Counted from the first letter of the stretch, positions 51,367 to 60,780 are shown. The stretch: DNA of 64,000 bases from Labilithrix sp. (GCA_019637175.1 JAHBWD010000013.1:109703-173702); one strand, 5' to 3'. Notes: generated by a model not told the origin, from the sequence alone. A program made the numbers and translations.

Positions 51367-52662
51367 ATGGCCTGCGCGCACGGCTTGGTCGAGCACGACG
51401 CGGGCTTCTCGATCGACGCGTCGAGCATCGTATTCGGTCGCGGGGTCCTCGCCGAGGTCGGTGAGCACGCGCGCGCGCTCGGCGTCCGGCGCGCCGCGAT
51501 CTTCACGGATCGGAGGCTCGCCGCGCTCGAGCACGTCGCGATCGCGAAGCGCGCGCTCGAGGCCGCGGGCGTCGACGTCGCGGTGTACGACGACGTGGCG
51601 ATCGAGCCGACCGACGCGTCGTTCCTCGCCGCCGCGCGCTTCGCGCGTGAAGGCCGCTTCGACGGCTACGTCTCCGTCGGCGGCGGCTCGGTCATCGACA
51701 CGTGCAAGGCCGCGGCGCTCTACGCGACGTACCCCGCCGACTTCCTCACGTACGTGAACGCGCCCGTCGGCGCGGGCTCGCCCGTGCCCGGGCCGCTGCC
51801 TCCGCACGTCGCGTGTCCGACGACGTGCGGGACCGGCAGCGAGACGACGGGCATCGCCGTCTGCGACGTGCTCGCGCTCGAGGCCAAGACGGGGATCGCG
51901 TCTCGCCGCCTGCGGCCGTCGCTCGCGATCGTCGATCCCGCGTGCACGCGCACGTTGCCGGCGAGCGTGGTCGCAGCGAGCGGCTTCGACGTGCTCTGCC
52001 ACGCGCTCGAGTCGTATACCGCGCGCCCTCACCACGCGCGTCCTCGGTCGACGCCCGCGTCTGCGCGGCCGATGAGCCAGGGCTCGAACCCCTGGAGCGA
52101 TCTCGGGAGCCTCGAGGCGCTGCGCCTCGCGGGTCTCTACCTCGAGCGCGCCGTGGCCGACGCGTCGGACGACGAGGCGCGGGAGAAGCTCACGTGGGCG
52201 GCGTCGCTCGCGGGCATCGCGTTCGGCAACGCGGGCGTCCACCTCCCGCACGGGATGGCGTACGCGGTCGCGGGCCTCGTGCGCGACTTCGAGATGCCGG
52301 GCTACCCGGAAGGCGCGCCGCTCGTTCCCCACGGCGTCTCCGTGGTGCTGAGCGCGCCGAGCGTCTTCCGCTTCACCGCCCCCGCGTGCCCCGAGCGTCA
52401 CCTCGAGGCCGCGCGGCGCCTCGGCGCCCTCGATCCGCCGGGAGAAGCGCGCCCCAACGAGGCGGGCGAGGTCCTCGCCGCCGTCCTCGAAAGGCTCATG
52501 CGACGCACCGGCATTCCCCACGGCCTGTCCGGCGTGGGGTACGTTGAAGCCGACGTCGACGCGCTCGTGCGCGGAACGATCGTCCAGAAGCGCCTCCTCG
52601 ACAACTCGCCGCGACCGGCCGGAGCTCCCGAGCTCGAAGCTCTCTTTCGCGGCGCCATGTAA
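51367..52662 (+). CDS. Hydroxyacid-oxoacid transhydrogenase (iron-type alcohol dehydrogenase family)
   Basis: This is a 431-aa member of the group III iron-dependent alcohol dehydrogenases. The nucleotide and metal parts are visible: [45 protein letters not shown], and the metal His cluster around [12 protein letters not shown]. An inserted segment [20 protein letters not shown] followed by GSNPWSD is characteristic of the ADHFE1 type. That type couples oxidation of 4-hydroxybutyrate to reduction of 2-oxoglutarate with a tightly bound NAD. The exact substrate here is inferred. The gene is followed 18 bases on by a thioesterase. Confidence 0.88.
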   Translation: MACAHGLVEHDAGFSIDASSIVFGRGVLAEVGEHARALGVRRAAIFTDRRLAALEHVAIAKRALEAAGVDVAVYDDVAIEPTDASFLAAARFAREGRFDGYVSVGGGSVIDTCKAAALYATYPADFLTYVNAPVGAGSPVPGPLPPHVACPTTCGTGSETTGIAVCDVLALEAKTGIASRRLRPSLAIVDPACTRTLPASVVAASGFDVLCHALESYTARPHHARPRSTPASARPMSQGSNPWSDLGSLEALRLAGLYLERAVADASDDEAREKLTWAASLAGIAFGNAGVHLPHGMAYAVAGLVRDFEMPGYPEGAPLVPHGVSVVLSAPSVFRFTAPACPERHLEAARRLGALDPPGEARPNEAGEVLAAVLERLMRRTGIPHGLSGVGYVEADVDALVRGTIVQKRLLDNSPRPAGAPELEALFRGAM

Positions 52663-52680
52663 TCCGCCGGAGAGTCATTC

Positions 52681-53130
52681 ATGAGCGACAAGCCCGCGCT
52701 GCCCGTCGATACCCGCGCCGACTTCGGTCACTTCATCCACATGCCGACGCGGTGGATGGATAACGACATCTACGGCCACCTCAACAACGTCGTCTACTAC
52801 TCGTACTTCGACACCGTCATCAACCGCTGGCTCATCAACGAAGGCGGCCTCGATCCGAAGACGGGCAGCGTCGTCGGCCTCTGCGTCGAGTCGAAGTGCC
52901 GCTTCCTCCGCACGGTGGCGTTCCCCGACAACGTCGACGCGGGGCTTCGCATCGAGAAGCTCGGCACGTCGAGCGTTCGCTACGGCGTCGGCATCTTCAA
53001 GCACAACACCACGGAGCTCTGCGCGCTCGGGTACTTCGTCCACGTCTTCGTCGATCGGAGCATGAAGCCCGTCGCCGTGCCGCCGGCGATCCGCAAGGCG
53101 TGCGAGCGCCTCGTCCGCGGCGCGGGCTGA
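52681..53130 (+). CDS. Hotdog-fold acyl-CoA thioesterase (4HBT-like)
   Basis: This 149-aa protein carries the 4-hydroxybenzoyl-CoA thioesterase signature DNDIYGHLNNVVYYSYFDT (about residues 27-45), whose Asp and His take part in catalysis in this subfamily. ESKCRFLRTVAFPDNVDAGL and SVRYGVGIFKHNTTELCA complete the hotdog fold. It probably hydrolyses a short or medium acyl-CoA. The position right after the transhydrogenase suggests a shared hydroxy-acid pathway, but the substrate is unknown. Confidence 0.9.
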   Translation: MSDKPALPVDTRADFGHFIHMPTRWMDNDIYGHLNNVVYYSYFDTVINRWLINEGGLDPKTGSVVGLCVESKCRFLRTVAFPDNVDAGLRIEKLGTSSVRYGVGIFKHNTTELCALGYFVHVFVDRSMKPVAVPPAIRKACERLVRGAG

Positions 53131-53139
53131 GCCGCTCGA

Positions 53140-53943
53140 TCAGAACGCCCAGCCCGCCTGGAGGAGGAGGCGCGGCAGGACGTGAGGCTCGGGGTAGCTC
53201 GGCACCGTGACGCCCGGCGGCGGCGCCATCGACGCGGGTGCGCGATACGCGAGCGCCATGACGCCGATCCCGCCGCCGAACGTGAAGCCCGCGCCCGTGA
53301 CGATCTGCGCGCCGAGATCGAACGCAGCGCCGTAGGCGTGGAACGAGACGACCTCGGCTTGCAGGCTCTCGGTGACGCGCGGATACGCGATCGGCATCGC
53401 GAGGAACGAGGGGCCGGCGAAGAAGCCCGTCGGTCCGTCGCGCCCCGTGTAGAAGCGATAGCCGAGCTCTGCGCCGACGCGCGACGAGGGGCCTCGGCCG
53501 ATCTCCGCGTCGGGCACGAGGATCTCGAGCATCGCCCTCGGGAACGTCTGGACGAAGCCGCTCGCGACGATCCCGTGATGAGGCGCGACGAGCACCTCGG
53601 CGTTGACGCCGTAGCGACCGACGATGAGCGCGAATGGATTGATCGTGAGCGCGATGGTGCGCTGCGGTCGCGGCTCGAACGCCGGCGACGCGTCCGCCGG
53701 CGTCGGCGGTGGGAGCGCGGGCGCCAGAATCGGCGCCGGCGGCGGCGGCGCGGCGGCAGGCGGGGGAGCCGGCGGCGCGGGAGCCGGAGCGGCGAGCGCG
53801 GATTTTTTCGTGGTGAGCGTTTGCGCGCTGGGGCGCTTCGGTGTCGCGGCGCGCGCGCCGGGGCGGGCGCTCGCCTCCGAAGAGGACGCCAGGACCGCCG
53901 AGGTACAGAGCGCGATCGCGAGGATCGCCGCGCGCGGAGACAT
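53140..53943 (-). CDS. Outer-membrane beta-barrel-like protein with Pro-rich linker
   Basis: This 267-aa exported protein has signal peptide MSPRAAILAIALCTSAVLAS. A Pro/Ala linker (about 45-90) leads to a C-terminal beta-strand-rich domain (TIALTINPFALIVGRYGVNA, VGAELGYRFYTGRDGPTGFF, FDLGAQIVTGAGFTFGGGIG) ending in aromatic WAF. The terminal Phe is typical of outer-membrane barrels. It resembles DUF3575-like proteins. It converges on the thioesterase gene, nine bases apart. Confidence 0.75.
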   Translation of the reverse strand: MSPRAAILAIALCTSAVLASSSEASARPGARAATPKRPSAQTLTTKKSALAAPAPAPPAPPPAAAPPPPAPILAPALPPPTPADASPAFEPRPQRTIALTINPFALIVGRYGVNAEVLVAPHHGIVASGFVQTFPRAMLEILVPDAEIGRGPSSRVGAELGYRFYTGRDGPTGFFAGPSFLAMPIAYPRVTESLQAEVVSFHAYGAAFDLGAQIVTGAGFTFGGGIGVMALAYRAPASMAPPPGVTVPSYPEPHVLPRLLLQAGWAF

Positions 53944-54192
53944 CGGCGCGAAAGCTCTTCACGCGCCGTGCCCGCGCGAAAGGGAGCATGGAGGACGCAG
54001 TTGCCCGGACGGAGAGGGCCGCGCGATCGACGAGCGGTGCGGCATGCACACCTCGCATGGATCCTCCGTTACCGGGCGAGTGACACCGCGCGTCGCAGCG
54101 GCGGAGTTGACGTTTGTTCGTGAGCGCGTGCGTGGCTAGAGATGCCCCTGCGCGTCATCGCGCGTGCCGTTCTCTCGAACCGGAGGTCGATC

Positions 54193-55173
54193 ATGTCTCG
54201 TGTCCGCAGCCTCATGTCGCTCGTTGCGCTCGCCGTCGTCTCGTGTGGATGCGACCGGACGGAGAAGGGAAGCTCGACGACGACGTCCGCCCAGCAGCCT
54301 GCGACGACCAGCACGACCACGGCGACGGCGACGACGCACGCGGCGCCGACTCCCGCGCCGGCGGCGCGCACGCCGCTCTTCATCTTCAAGAACGTCGGCT
54401 TCTCGACGCCGGAGTCGGTCCTCTACGACGCCGCCGGCGACGTGTACCTCGTCAGCAACATCGAGGGCAGGCCCGATCAAGCCGACGGCAAGGGCTTCAT
54501 CTCGCGCCTGTCGCCCGAGGGGAAGATCGAGACGCTCAAGTGGATCGAGAGCGGGAAGAACAAGGTGATGCTCAACGCGCCCAAGGGCATGGCGGTGATG
54601 GACGACACGCTCTACGTCGCCGATCTCGACACGGTCCGCATGTTCGATCGCAAGACGGGCGCGCCGACCGGCGAGGTGAAGATTCCGGGCGCGGCTTACC
54701 TCAACGACGTCACCGCGACGCCCGACGGGCGCATCCTCGTGACCGACACCGGGATGAAGGCCGGCAGCACCGAGGCGATCTACGCCATCGACAAGTCGAA
54801 GAAGGTCACGCCGGTCATCAAGGACAACAAGGAGCTCGGCCAGCCGAACGGCCTCACCGCGGCGGGCGACAAGACATGGGTCGTCGGTCAGGCGAGCGGC
54901 GAGCTCTACTCGATCGACGCGAAGGGGAAGAAGGGCGACGCCAAGAAGCTGCCGAAGGGTTCGCCCGACGGCATCGTCGCGCTCCCCGACGGAGAGGTGC
55001 TCGTCTCGAGCTGGGAGGCGCGGGCGATCTACCGCGGGAAGCCCGACGGTGAGCTCGTCGAGGTCATCAAGGACATCAAGGCGCCGTCCGACATCGGCTA
55101 CGACACCAAGCGGCAACGGCTCCTCGTCCCGCTCCTCGACGACAACGAGGTGCGCGTCTACGAGATGAAGTAG
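54193..55173 (+). CDS. SMP-30/NHL-type beta-propeller lipoprotein
   Basis: This is a 326-aa lipoprotein. I chose the ATG at 54193 because GGAGG lies seven bases upstream. The lipobox is VVSC or SCGC, followed by a Thr/Ala linker (STTTSAQQPATTSTTTAT). The propeller has repeats such as STPESVLYDAAGDVYLVSNI, LNAPKGMAVMDDTLYVADLD, LNDVTATPDGRILVTDTGMK and QPNGLTAAGDKTWVVGQASG. SMP-30/gluconolactonase-type propellers include lactonases and binding proteins. The metal ligands are not identifiable by eye, so activity is open. Confidence 0.85.
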   Translation: MSRVRSLMSLVALAVVSCGCDRTEKGSSTTTSAQQPATTSTTTATATTHAAPTPAPAARTPLFIFKNVGFSTPESVLYDAAGDVYLVSNIEGRPDQADGKGFISRLSPEGKIETLKWIESGKNKVMLNAPKGMAVMDDTLYVADLDTVRMFDRKTGAPTGEVKIPGAAYLNDVTATPDGRILVTDTGMKAGSTEAIYAIDKSKKVTPVIKDNKELGQPNGLTAAGDKTWVVGQASGELYSIDAKGKKGDAKKLPKGSPDGIVALPDGEVLVSSWEARAIYRGKPDGELVEVIKDIKAPSDIGYDTKRQRLLVPLLDDNEVRVYEMK

Positions 55174-55195
55174 CTCGATCCGGAGCCCAGAACGA

Positions 55196-55256
55196 AAGAG
55201 AGGCGCGGAGGCGCGGAGGATTTCCTAGAAATCGTCCGCGCCTTCGCGCCTCTTTT
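55196..55256. terminator. Long bidirectional intrinsic terminator
   Basis: A stem of about 29 bp (left arm 55196-55224, right arm 55228-55256) closes a three-base CTA loop, with one G-G mismatch and two G-T wobbles. AAGA stands on the left end and TTTT on the right. The left arm holds the direct repeat GGCGCGGA twice. It serves the convergent genes ending at 55173 and 55318. Confidence 0.88.
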
Positions 55257-55317
55257 CGTCATCCGTCGCGTGGATCGACCGGGCCCGTGAAATCCCGAGC
55301 GCGCTCCCGTCGCGGGA

Positions 55318-55677
55318 TCAGTACGCCGGCGGCGGCTCTTCTTCTTCGTCCTGCTTCGGGCAGACCGCGGCGGCGGCGCCGTAGCAGACGTTCGTCTTCA
55401 GGTCGCAGCACTGGACCGCGCCCGCCGTCTCCGGACAGCTGTTCGCGCAGTCTGCGTCGCTCTTGCACGACGGGACGCACTTCTTCTCCGGCGGCTTGCT
55501 CGCCGGCGCCGGGGGCGGGGGAGCAGGCGCCTTCTGCTCGGGCGGAGCTTCGTTCTGCTCCTCCTCGGCGGGCGGGATTTCGGCGGAGGTTGCGCACGCG
55601 GCCGCGATGAGGATTGCGGTGACGGCGAACACGGACTTTGAGATGTTGTTGGAGTACTTCACGGGGTTGCGGCGCAC
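55318..55677 (-). CDS. Small Cys-rich lipoprotein
   Basis: This protein is up to 119 aa. The first GTG is at 55677; a GTG at 55662 gives the tidier signal peptide KYSNNISKSVFAVTAILIAA, with lipobox AAAC. An acidic/Pro linker (EEEQNEAPPEQKAPAPPPPA) precedes a Cys motif (CVPSCKSDADCANSCPETAG, then QCCDLKTNVC) and an acidic end. A -10-like TAGAGT overlaps the first GTG, which argues for the later start. The CxxxC…CC pattern resembles the other small disulfide lipoproteins here. Confidence 0.7.
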   Translation of the reverse strand: MRRNPVKYSNNISKSVFAVTAILIAAACATSAEIPPAEEEQNEAPPEQKAPAPPPPAPASKPPEKKCVPSCKSDADCANSCPETAGAVQCCDLKTNVCYGAAAAVCPKQDEEEEPPPAY

Positions 55678-55806
55678 TCTAATGGTTCGTGCGAAAAAGC
55701 AACGTCACGAATGCCTTACACCATCTTTCAACCATGATCGGATCCTTCGCGCGCAGTGCGTCAATGCCTGAAAAACAAGCCCAGCCGTTTGTACGACATC
55801 GGCGCC

Positions 55807-57585
55807 ATGTCGCGTAACGAGACGCAAAAGAAATCCTCCGAGCCGCCCGGATCGCGCGCGTTCTGGCGCCATCCGCGCGCGCCGTTGCTCCTCGTCTTCG
55901 CGCTCGGCGTCGTCCTCTTCTTTCCCGCGATCCGGGCGCCGCTCTTCCTCGACGACTACCTCCAAGGGGCGATGGTCGAAGGAACGTTCCCCGTCGCGCG
56001 CGGCCCGTTCGATCTCTACGACTTCGTCGACGACGCGAGCCGCACGCCGCTCACCGAGCGCGGGCTCTTGCCGTGGTGGTCGCATCCGAAGCTCACGATC
56101 CGCTTTTTCCGACCGCTCTCGAGCGCCCTCCTCTGGATGGATCACCGCGCGTTCGGCCACGGCGCGCTGCCGATGCACCTGCACTCGTTCGCCTGGTGGA
56201 TCGCGGCGGTGCTGGCCGCGCGCACGCTCTTCCGCGACGTCTTCTCGCCGAGGGTCACCGCGCTCGCCACGGCGATCTTCGCGCTCTCGCCCTGTCACTC
56301 GCTCCCTCTCGCGTGGGTCGCGAACCGCGAGGTGCTCGTGTCGCTCGCGTTCGGCGGGGTCGCGCTCGCGGCGCAGGCGCGGTGGCGCGAAGATCAGCGC
56401 CTCCGCGACGGCGCGCTCGCGGCGCTCATGTTCGCGCTCTCGATGCTGGGCGGCGGCGAGTACGCGCTCTCGTTCGCCGGCTACGTCGTGGCGATGGATC
56501 TCGTTCGCCGCGAGTCGATCGGCCGGCGCGCCGTCGGCCTCGTGCCGTTCGCGCTCCCCGCCGCGCTCTACCTCATCACGCGCGGGCAGCTCGGGTACGG
56601 ATCGTTCGGCTCGGGGTTCTACTCCGATCCGCTCCGCGATCCGGCGGCGTTCGCCGCCGACGCGCCCTGGCGCGCGGTGGCGCTCCTCGGGATGGGGTGG
56701 ATGACGCTCGACGCCGAAGCATGGCGCCTCGGGGCTTCGCGCTGGATCCTCGTGGGCCTCGTGGCGACGGCGGCGCTCGGCATGAACGTCGTGCTGCGCC
56801 GCGCGCTGTCGCCGCTCTCGCCTCGGGCGCGCGCGCGCGCGACGTGGCTCCTCGTCGGCTCCTTGATCGCCATCGCGCCGACGCTCGCCGTCGTTCCGGC
56901 GCGGCGGCTCCTCGGCGTGAGCATGCTCGGGGTCGCGCTCGTCGTCGCGCTCGTCATCGATCACGTGTGGTTCCCGACGCGCGAAGAAGACAAGAAGCCG
57001 CGCGACCGCGCGGGCATCTTGGCCTCGCTCGCCGCGCTCGGCCTCGGCTTCGCGCACCTCGTCCACGGTCCGGGCACGTCGTGGCTCGCGTCGCGCCAGC
57101 ACAGGATGGACGGCGGCGAGTTCGCCGATCGCGTGACCTGGCTTCGGAGCAAGGTGCCGGAGACGTCGACGAGCGAGCTCGGCGTCGTGCGCGGCATGGC
57201 GGGCGCGTTCTTCACGCCCTTCGCGCTCGATCGGCGAGGGCAGACGCCCGCGCGATGGTGGGTGCTCTCGCAAGCAGGCCACGTCCTCGTGCTGAGGCGA
57301 GGCGAACGAACCCTGGAAATGATCGCGACCCCCGGGCGCGGCCTCTTTCCGGTCGGTGAGCGTAACCTCTATCGCAGCTCGAGCCAGCCGCTGCGCGCGG
57401 GCGACGAGCTCGTCGTGCCGGGCATGCGCGTGACGGTGCTCGAGGTCGGTGAAGCCGGGCCGCGCATCGCGCGCTTCGACTTCGACGAAGATCCCGAGCG
57501 CATCTTCTGGGTGACCGACGGCTTCGACGACATGAAGGAGGCGAAGCTCCCGAGGCTCGGCCTCGGCGCGCCCTTCGATCCCTAG
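55807..57585 (+). CDS. Large polytopic membrane protein, GT-C-like
   Basis: This is a 592-aa protein. I chose the ATG at 55807, giving MSRNETQKKSSEPPGSRAFW. About ten membrane segments follow, from PLLLVFALGVVLFFPAIRAP onward. The first loop has APLFLDDYLQGAMVEG, an acidic DD soon after the first helix as in GT-C glycosyltransferases and O-mannosyltransferase-like proteins. The C-terminal 150 residues are soluble, with a beta-rich section (GDELVVPGMRVTVLEVG). It could transfer a sugar from a lipid carrier. The match is by topology only. Confidence 0.7.
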   Translation: MSRNETQKKSSEPPGSRAFWRHPRAPLLLVFALGVVLFFPAIRAPLFLDDYLQGAMVEGTFPVARGPFDLYDFVDDASRTPLTERGLLPWWSHPKLTIRFFRPLSSALLWMDHRAFGHGALPMHLHSFAWWIAAVLAARTLFRDVFSPRVTALATAIFALSPCHSLPLAWVANREVLVSLAFGGVALAAQARWREDQRLRDGALAALMFALSMLGGGEYALSFAGYVVAMDLVRRESIGRRAVGLVPFALPAALYLITRGQLGYGSFGSGFYSDPLRDPAAFAADAPWRAVALLGMGWMTLDAEAWRLGASRWILVGLVATAALGMNVVLRRALSPLSPRARARATWLLVGSLIAIAPTLAVVPARRLLGVSMLGVALVVALVIDHVWFPTREEDKKPRDRAGILASLAALGLGFAHLVHGPGTSWLASRQHRMDGGEFADRVTWLRSKVPETSTSELGVVRGMAGAFFTPFALDRRGQTPARWWVLSQAGHVLVLRRGERTLEMIATPGRGLFPVGERNLYRSSSQPLRAGDELVVPGMRVTVLEVGEAGPRIARFDFDEDPERIFWVTDGFDDMKEAKLPRLGLGAPFDP

Positions 57586-57628
57586 CGTCCTTCGAAGCGC
57601 GTTTCGGCTCTGACGCTACGAGGCCGCT

Positions 57629-58192
57629 TCAGTTTGCGGCGGGCGGGCAGACGGTCCCCGTCACGCGGCCCTTCGCGCGCGACGCGCTCGGTTTGGTGAA
57701 CGAGATGGTCGCCGAGAACGACTTCGCGTCAATCGCGTCGATCTCGATCGTGCTCGACGCATCGGCGGCCGCGCCGGCCGGCGGCGCGTCGGCGAGCATC
57801 GACATGTCACCCTTCTCCGCGTCGGCCGCAACGTAGCCGAAGCTGGCCACCGGATACCGGCCCGGCTTTCCGTCGAAGCCCTCGGCGGCGACGGTGGCAA
57901 TCGCGCCCTTTTGCATGACGCTTCCGAAGGTGTCGATGTCGGCGCAACTGGGCGCAGGACGCGTCCCGTTCTGGACCACGCTGATGACGAGCACATTCTC
58001 CGCGGGCCGATGCCGCGCGAAGGCGACGCCGTCCACGACGTTCGCGGTCGACTTGACCTCGATCTCGAGATGGGCGGTCCCGCCCGCCACCGCCGGGACG
58101 TTCGGTGGGCCGGCGCAACCGGTGCAGAGCAAGACCGGGGCGCACATGACGAGCGCGACGACGAGGGGCGCGAGCGCAGGCGAGGACCGCAT
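57629..58192 (-). CDS. Lipoprotein of unknown function
   Basis: This 187-aa lipoprotein has signal peptide MRSSPALAPLVVALVMCAPV and a lipobox TGC. The mature domain is beta-rich: TAHLEIEVKSTANVVDGVAF, ARHRPAENVLVISVVQNGTR, CADIDTFGS, ATVAAEGFDGKPGRYPVASF, ATISFTKPSAS. Cys at residues in CADID and VCPPAAN may pair. No family is recognised. Convergent with the GT-C-like gene, 43 bases apart, without a clear terminator. Confidence 0.75.
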   Translation of the reverse strand: MRSSPALAPLVVALVMCAPVLLCTGCAGPPNVPAVAGGTAHLEIEVKSTANVVDGVAFARHRPAENVLVISVVQNGTRPAPSCADIDTFGSVMQKGAIATVAAEGFDGKPGRYPVASFGYVAADAEKGDMSMLADAPPAGAAADASSTIEIDAIDAKSFSATISFTKPSASRAKGRVTGTVCPPAAN

Positions 58193-58250
58193 TCGAAGGA
58201 AGATACTGCATGCGGACGAAAACGCGTTAGCGAATCACGGCGCGATTCCG

Positions 58251-58964
58251 TCACAAGCTCGCGCCCACCGTCGCCATGACGGAGAACGCGGGGCTCATGT
58301 TCTCGAGCGGAACGTAGACGCGCGTGTCGCCGCCCACGAAGAGCGGCGACTGCGGGAACATGTACTGCGCGCTCAGCCCGGGATAGAGCATCGGCGTCGT
58401 GGTCGTGTTCGACGCCGTCCGCCCGTTCACCGTCGTCGCCGACTGCTCGATGAGGATCGCCGCGCCGAGGTGAGGCCGGAGGAGGACGGACCCGACGCCG
58501 ATGTCGTAGCCGACCTCGGCCGCCGGGGCGTAGAAGCGCGTGTTCGTCTCGGTGAGCGCCGCCGGTGTGACGGCGCTGTTCCGCTCGCCGAAGTGATAGA
58601 CGAACGCGCCGCCCACGTAGATCGGCGTCTCGAACGTGTAGCCGGCGCGCGCGCCGACGCCGACGTTCATGTCGTTCGTCGCGTAGCCGACGAGCGGCGC
58701 GGCCGTCCATCGCTTGCCTTGCACCTCGCGGCGCTCGTCCGCGCGGTTCTCGGCGACGTCGCGGCGTGGGATCATCGTCTCCGCGGCCGTCGTCCTCGTC
58801 GTGCCGATCTTCCCGTCTTCGTTCCTCGGCGCCTTGCCTCGCGCCGTCTGCGCGTTCGTCGTCTTGGTCGACTCTGCCTTGGTCGGCGCGCGCTCCTCCG
58901 CGAACGCGAGCGACGGCGTGAGCAGGAGCGGGATCGCGAGCACGACGCATCGGGTGAGCTTCAT
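58251..58964 (-). CDS. Outer-membrane beta-barrel-like protein
   Basis: This is a 237-aa protein with signal peptide MKLTRCVVLAIPLLLTPSLA ending in AFA. A charged linker (about 30-80) precedes strands such as WTAAPLVGYATNDMNVGVGA, RAGYTFETPIYVGGAFVYHF, EVGYDIGVGSVLLRPHLGAA and SPAFSVMATVGASL. Short amphipathic strands and turns are typical of small outer-membrane barrels. It is on the same strand as, and follows, the acyltransferase gene. Confidence 0.75.
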   Translation of the reverse strand: MKLTRCVVLAIPLLLTPSLAFAEERAPTKAESTKTTNAQTARGKAPRNEDGKIGTTRTTAAETMIPRRDVAENRADERREVQGKRWTAAPLVGYATNDMNVGVGARAGYTFETPIYVGGAFVYHFGERNSAVTPAALTETNTRFYAPAAEVGYDIGVGSVLLRPHLGAAILIEQSATTVNGRTASNTTTTPMLYPGLSAQYMFPQSPLFVGGDTRVYVPLENMSPAFSVMATVGASL

Positions 58965-59024
58965 GGTGGCACCTTTCTGGTGCCTGCTCGAAGCACGCCG
59001 AATGCCGCGCGACCGACGCGCGCT

Positions 59025-60197
59025 CTAGCTGGCGAGCTTCTCGCGCACCCGGAGCGAAGGCTTCTCGATGACGACGTGCAGCACGTAGGCGAGGCCGAGC
59101 GAAAGGAGCATCAACCCCGCGAGCGAGGCCGGCCACACGATGACCATCGGGACCTTACGCGCCTCGAGCGCACGCGCCGCCGGCACGACCACGTGATCGC
59201 AAAGCGGGATGTGTACCAGGTACACACCGTAGCCGAGAGTCGCGATGCGGCGGAAGATCGGCGCCGACAAGCGGCGCTGCACCCAGCCCTCGGCGTCGCC
59301 GTGCAAGAGGAGCAAGAGCCAGCCGAAGTACATGATGCTCGTCACCGAGCCCCAGGCGAACACGTGGACGAGCTGCACGGCGCGCTTGCCGAAGATCCAC
59401 GGCTGCACGAGGAGCCAGAAGCACGCGAGCGACCCCATCCCGAGGAGCGCGCGATGGAACGGGTGCTCGAGCCACTTCGTGATCGGGCCCGCCCACCGGG
59501 CGTGGACGAACGCGAGGAGGATCCCGGCGACGAGCGTGTCGTAGCGCGTGTGCGGCCGGAAATAGAGCGCCTCGTAGAGCGCGAGATCCGTCCAGGGGGC
59601 GCGGTGCACGTACAGATAGAGCCGCGTGGCGAGCGCCGCCGTCCACAAGAGCACGAGGAGCACGACGCGCGCGCGGTCGGTCTTCAGGCGATGGAGCACG
59701 AAGAAGAGGATCGGGACGGTGAGGTAGAACTGCTCCTCGAGCGCGAGCGACCAGCCCCAGAACATGATCACGTCTTCGCGGAGCAGCGAGAGGAAGTTCG
59801 TGCCGTAGAGGTACTCCCACGGGAGGTGCCGGAGCTGCGAGGCCGTCAGCGGCGTCGTCAGCGCGAGGAACGTGAGCACGACGTAGTACGCCGGGAACGT
59901 CCGCGAGATCCGCCGGATGTAGAAGCGTCGAAGGTTCTGGGTGCCGTGCGTCTCGAGCGAGCGCAGGAGGATCGAGCCGATCAAGAACCCGCTCAGCATG
60001 AAGAACAGGTCCATGCCGAAGAAGACCGTGAGCGACGACGCCGTGAAGTCGCGGTCGAGGCGGATGCCCTGCTCGCCGGCGAAGATCCACGTGACGTGGA
60101 ACTGCACGACGCTCACGATCGCGAGGACGCGGAGGCCGTGGAGCGACGGATAGCGGTTGTCGAGGAGCTCGAGGGCGAGCGGGTGCTTTTCGGTCAC
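59025..60197 (-). CDS. Acyltransferase family 3 membrane protein (OafA/NolL-like)
   Basis: This 390-aa protein has ten or so membrane helices. The catalytic His is in VVQFHVTWIF, and DLFFMLSGFLIGSILLRSLE and RRFYIRRISRTFPAYYVVLT carry the Arg-rich motif of the family. These enzymes O-acetylate or otherwise acylate surface glycans or lipids from the cytoplasmic side. I chose the GTG at 60197, since the upstream in-frame region lacks membrane or signal character. The gene is divergent from the DUF6184-like gene. Confidence 0.9.
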   Translation of the reverse strand: MTEKHPLALELLDNRYPSLHGLRVLAIVSVVQFHVTWIFAGEQGIRLDRDFTASSLTVFFGMDLFFMLSGFLIGSILLRSLETHGTQNLRRFYIRRISRTFPAYYVVLTFLALTTPLTASQLRHLPWEYLYGTNFLSLLREDVIMFWGWSLALEEQFYLTVPILFFVLHRLKTDRARVVLLVLLWTAALATRLYLYVHRAPWTDLALYEALYFRPHTRYDTLVAGILLAFVHARWAGPITKWLEHPFHRALLGMGSLACFWLLVQPWIFGKRAVQLVHVFAWGSVTSIMYFGWLLLLLHGDAEGWVQRRLSAPIFRRIATLGYGVYLVHIPLCDHVVVPAARALEARKVPMVIVWPASLAGLMLLSLGLAYVLHVVIEKPSLRVREKLAS

Positions 60198-60286
60198 GGG
60201 GGTCGCTCTTCCGGCGCGTTGCCGCAGGATACCCCAACTCTTCGGGTACGAGCGTTGCACTCGCGCCCATGCAGGAGGCTCACCTC

Positions 60287-60700
60287 ATGAACAAGACGCT
60301 CGCATTGATCCCCGCGTGCCTGCTGCTCGTCGCCGCGGGATGCAAGAGGGAAGACACCGGCGAACCGCGCAGCGCGACGACCACCACCGGCGCCCCGGGC
60401 ATGGGCACGCTCGCGAACGAAGAGGGCATGGGCCGGATCATCGAGGCCCGTTGCGATCGCGAGGTCGCGTGCGACAACGTCGGCGAGGGGAAGAAGTACG
60501 TGACGCGCGAACGCTGCCGCAAAGACATCCGCGCGGCGACGGTCGCGGAGCTCGGTCCGAACCCGTGCCCGAACGGGCTCCGCGAAGAGCGCATCAACGC
60601 GTGCATCTCCGAGGTGCGAGGCGAGAAGTGCTCGGTGTCCGGCGACGACCTCGCGAAGGTGGCGGTGTGTCGTCACGCTGCGATTTGCGTACCCAAGTAG
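60287..60700 (+). CDS. DUF6184-like lipoprotein
   Basis: This is a 137-aa lipoprotein. The ATG at 60287 has GGAGG at a good distance, and the lipobox is VAAGC. The mature part (IIEARCDREVACDNVGEGKK, YVTRERCRKDIRAATVAELG, PCPNGLREERINACISEVRG, CSVSGDDLAKVAVCRHAAIC) has eight Cys in a pattern matching the DUF6184 family of small myxobacterial lipoproteins. NCBI-style naming links some members to natural-product loci, but no such locus is seen here. Function unknown. Confidence 0.83.
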   Translation: MNKTLALIPACLLLVAAGCKREDTGEPRSATTTTGAPGMGTLANEEGMGRIIEARCDREVACDNVGEGKKYVTRERCRKDIRAATVAELGPNPCPNGLREERINACISEVRGEKCSVSGDDLAKVAVCRHAAICVPK

Positions 60701-60780
60701 CGAATCCATCGCGCCACGTGGTGTGCAGATCTGTCTCGCCCGTCGCGCAGAAGGTGACGTGACGGGCGAGATCCTCTTAG

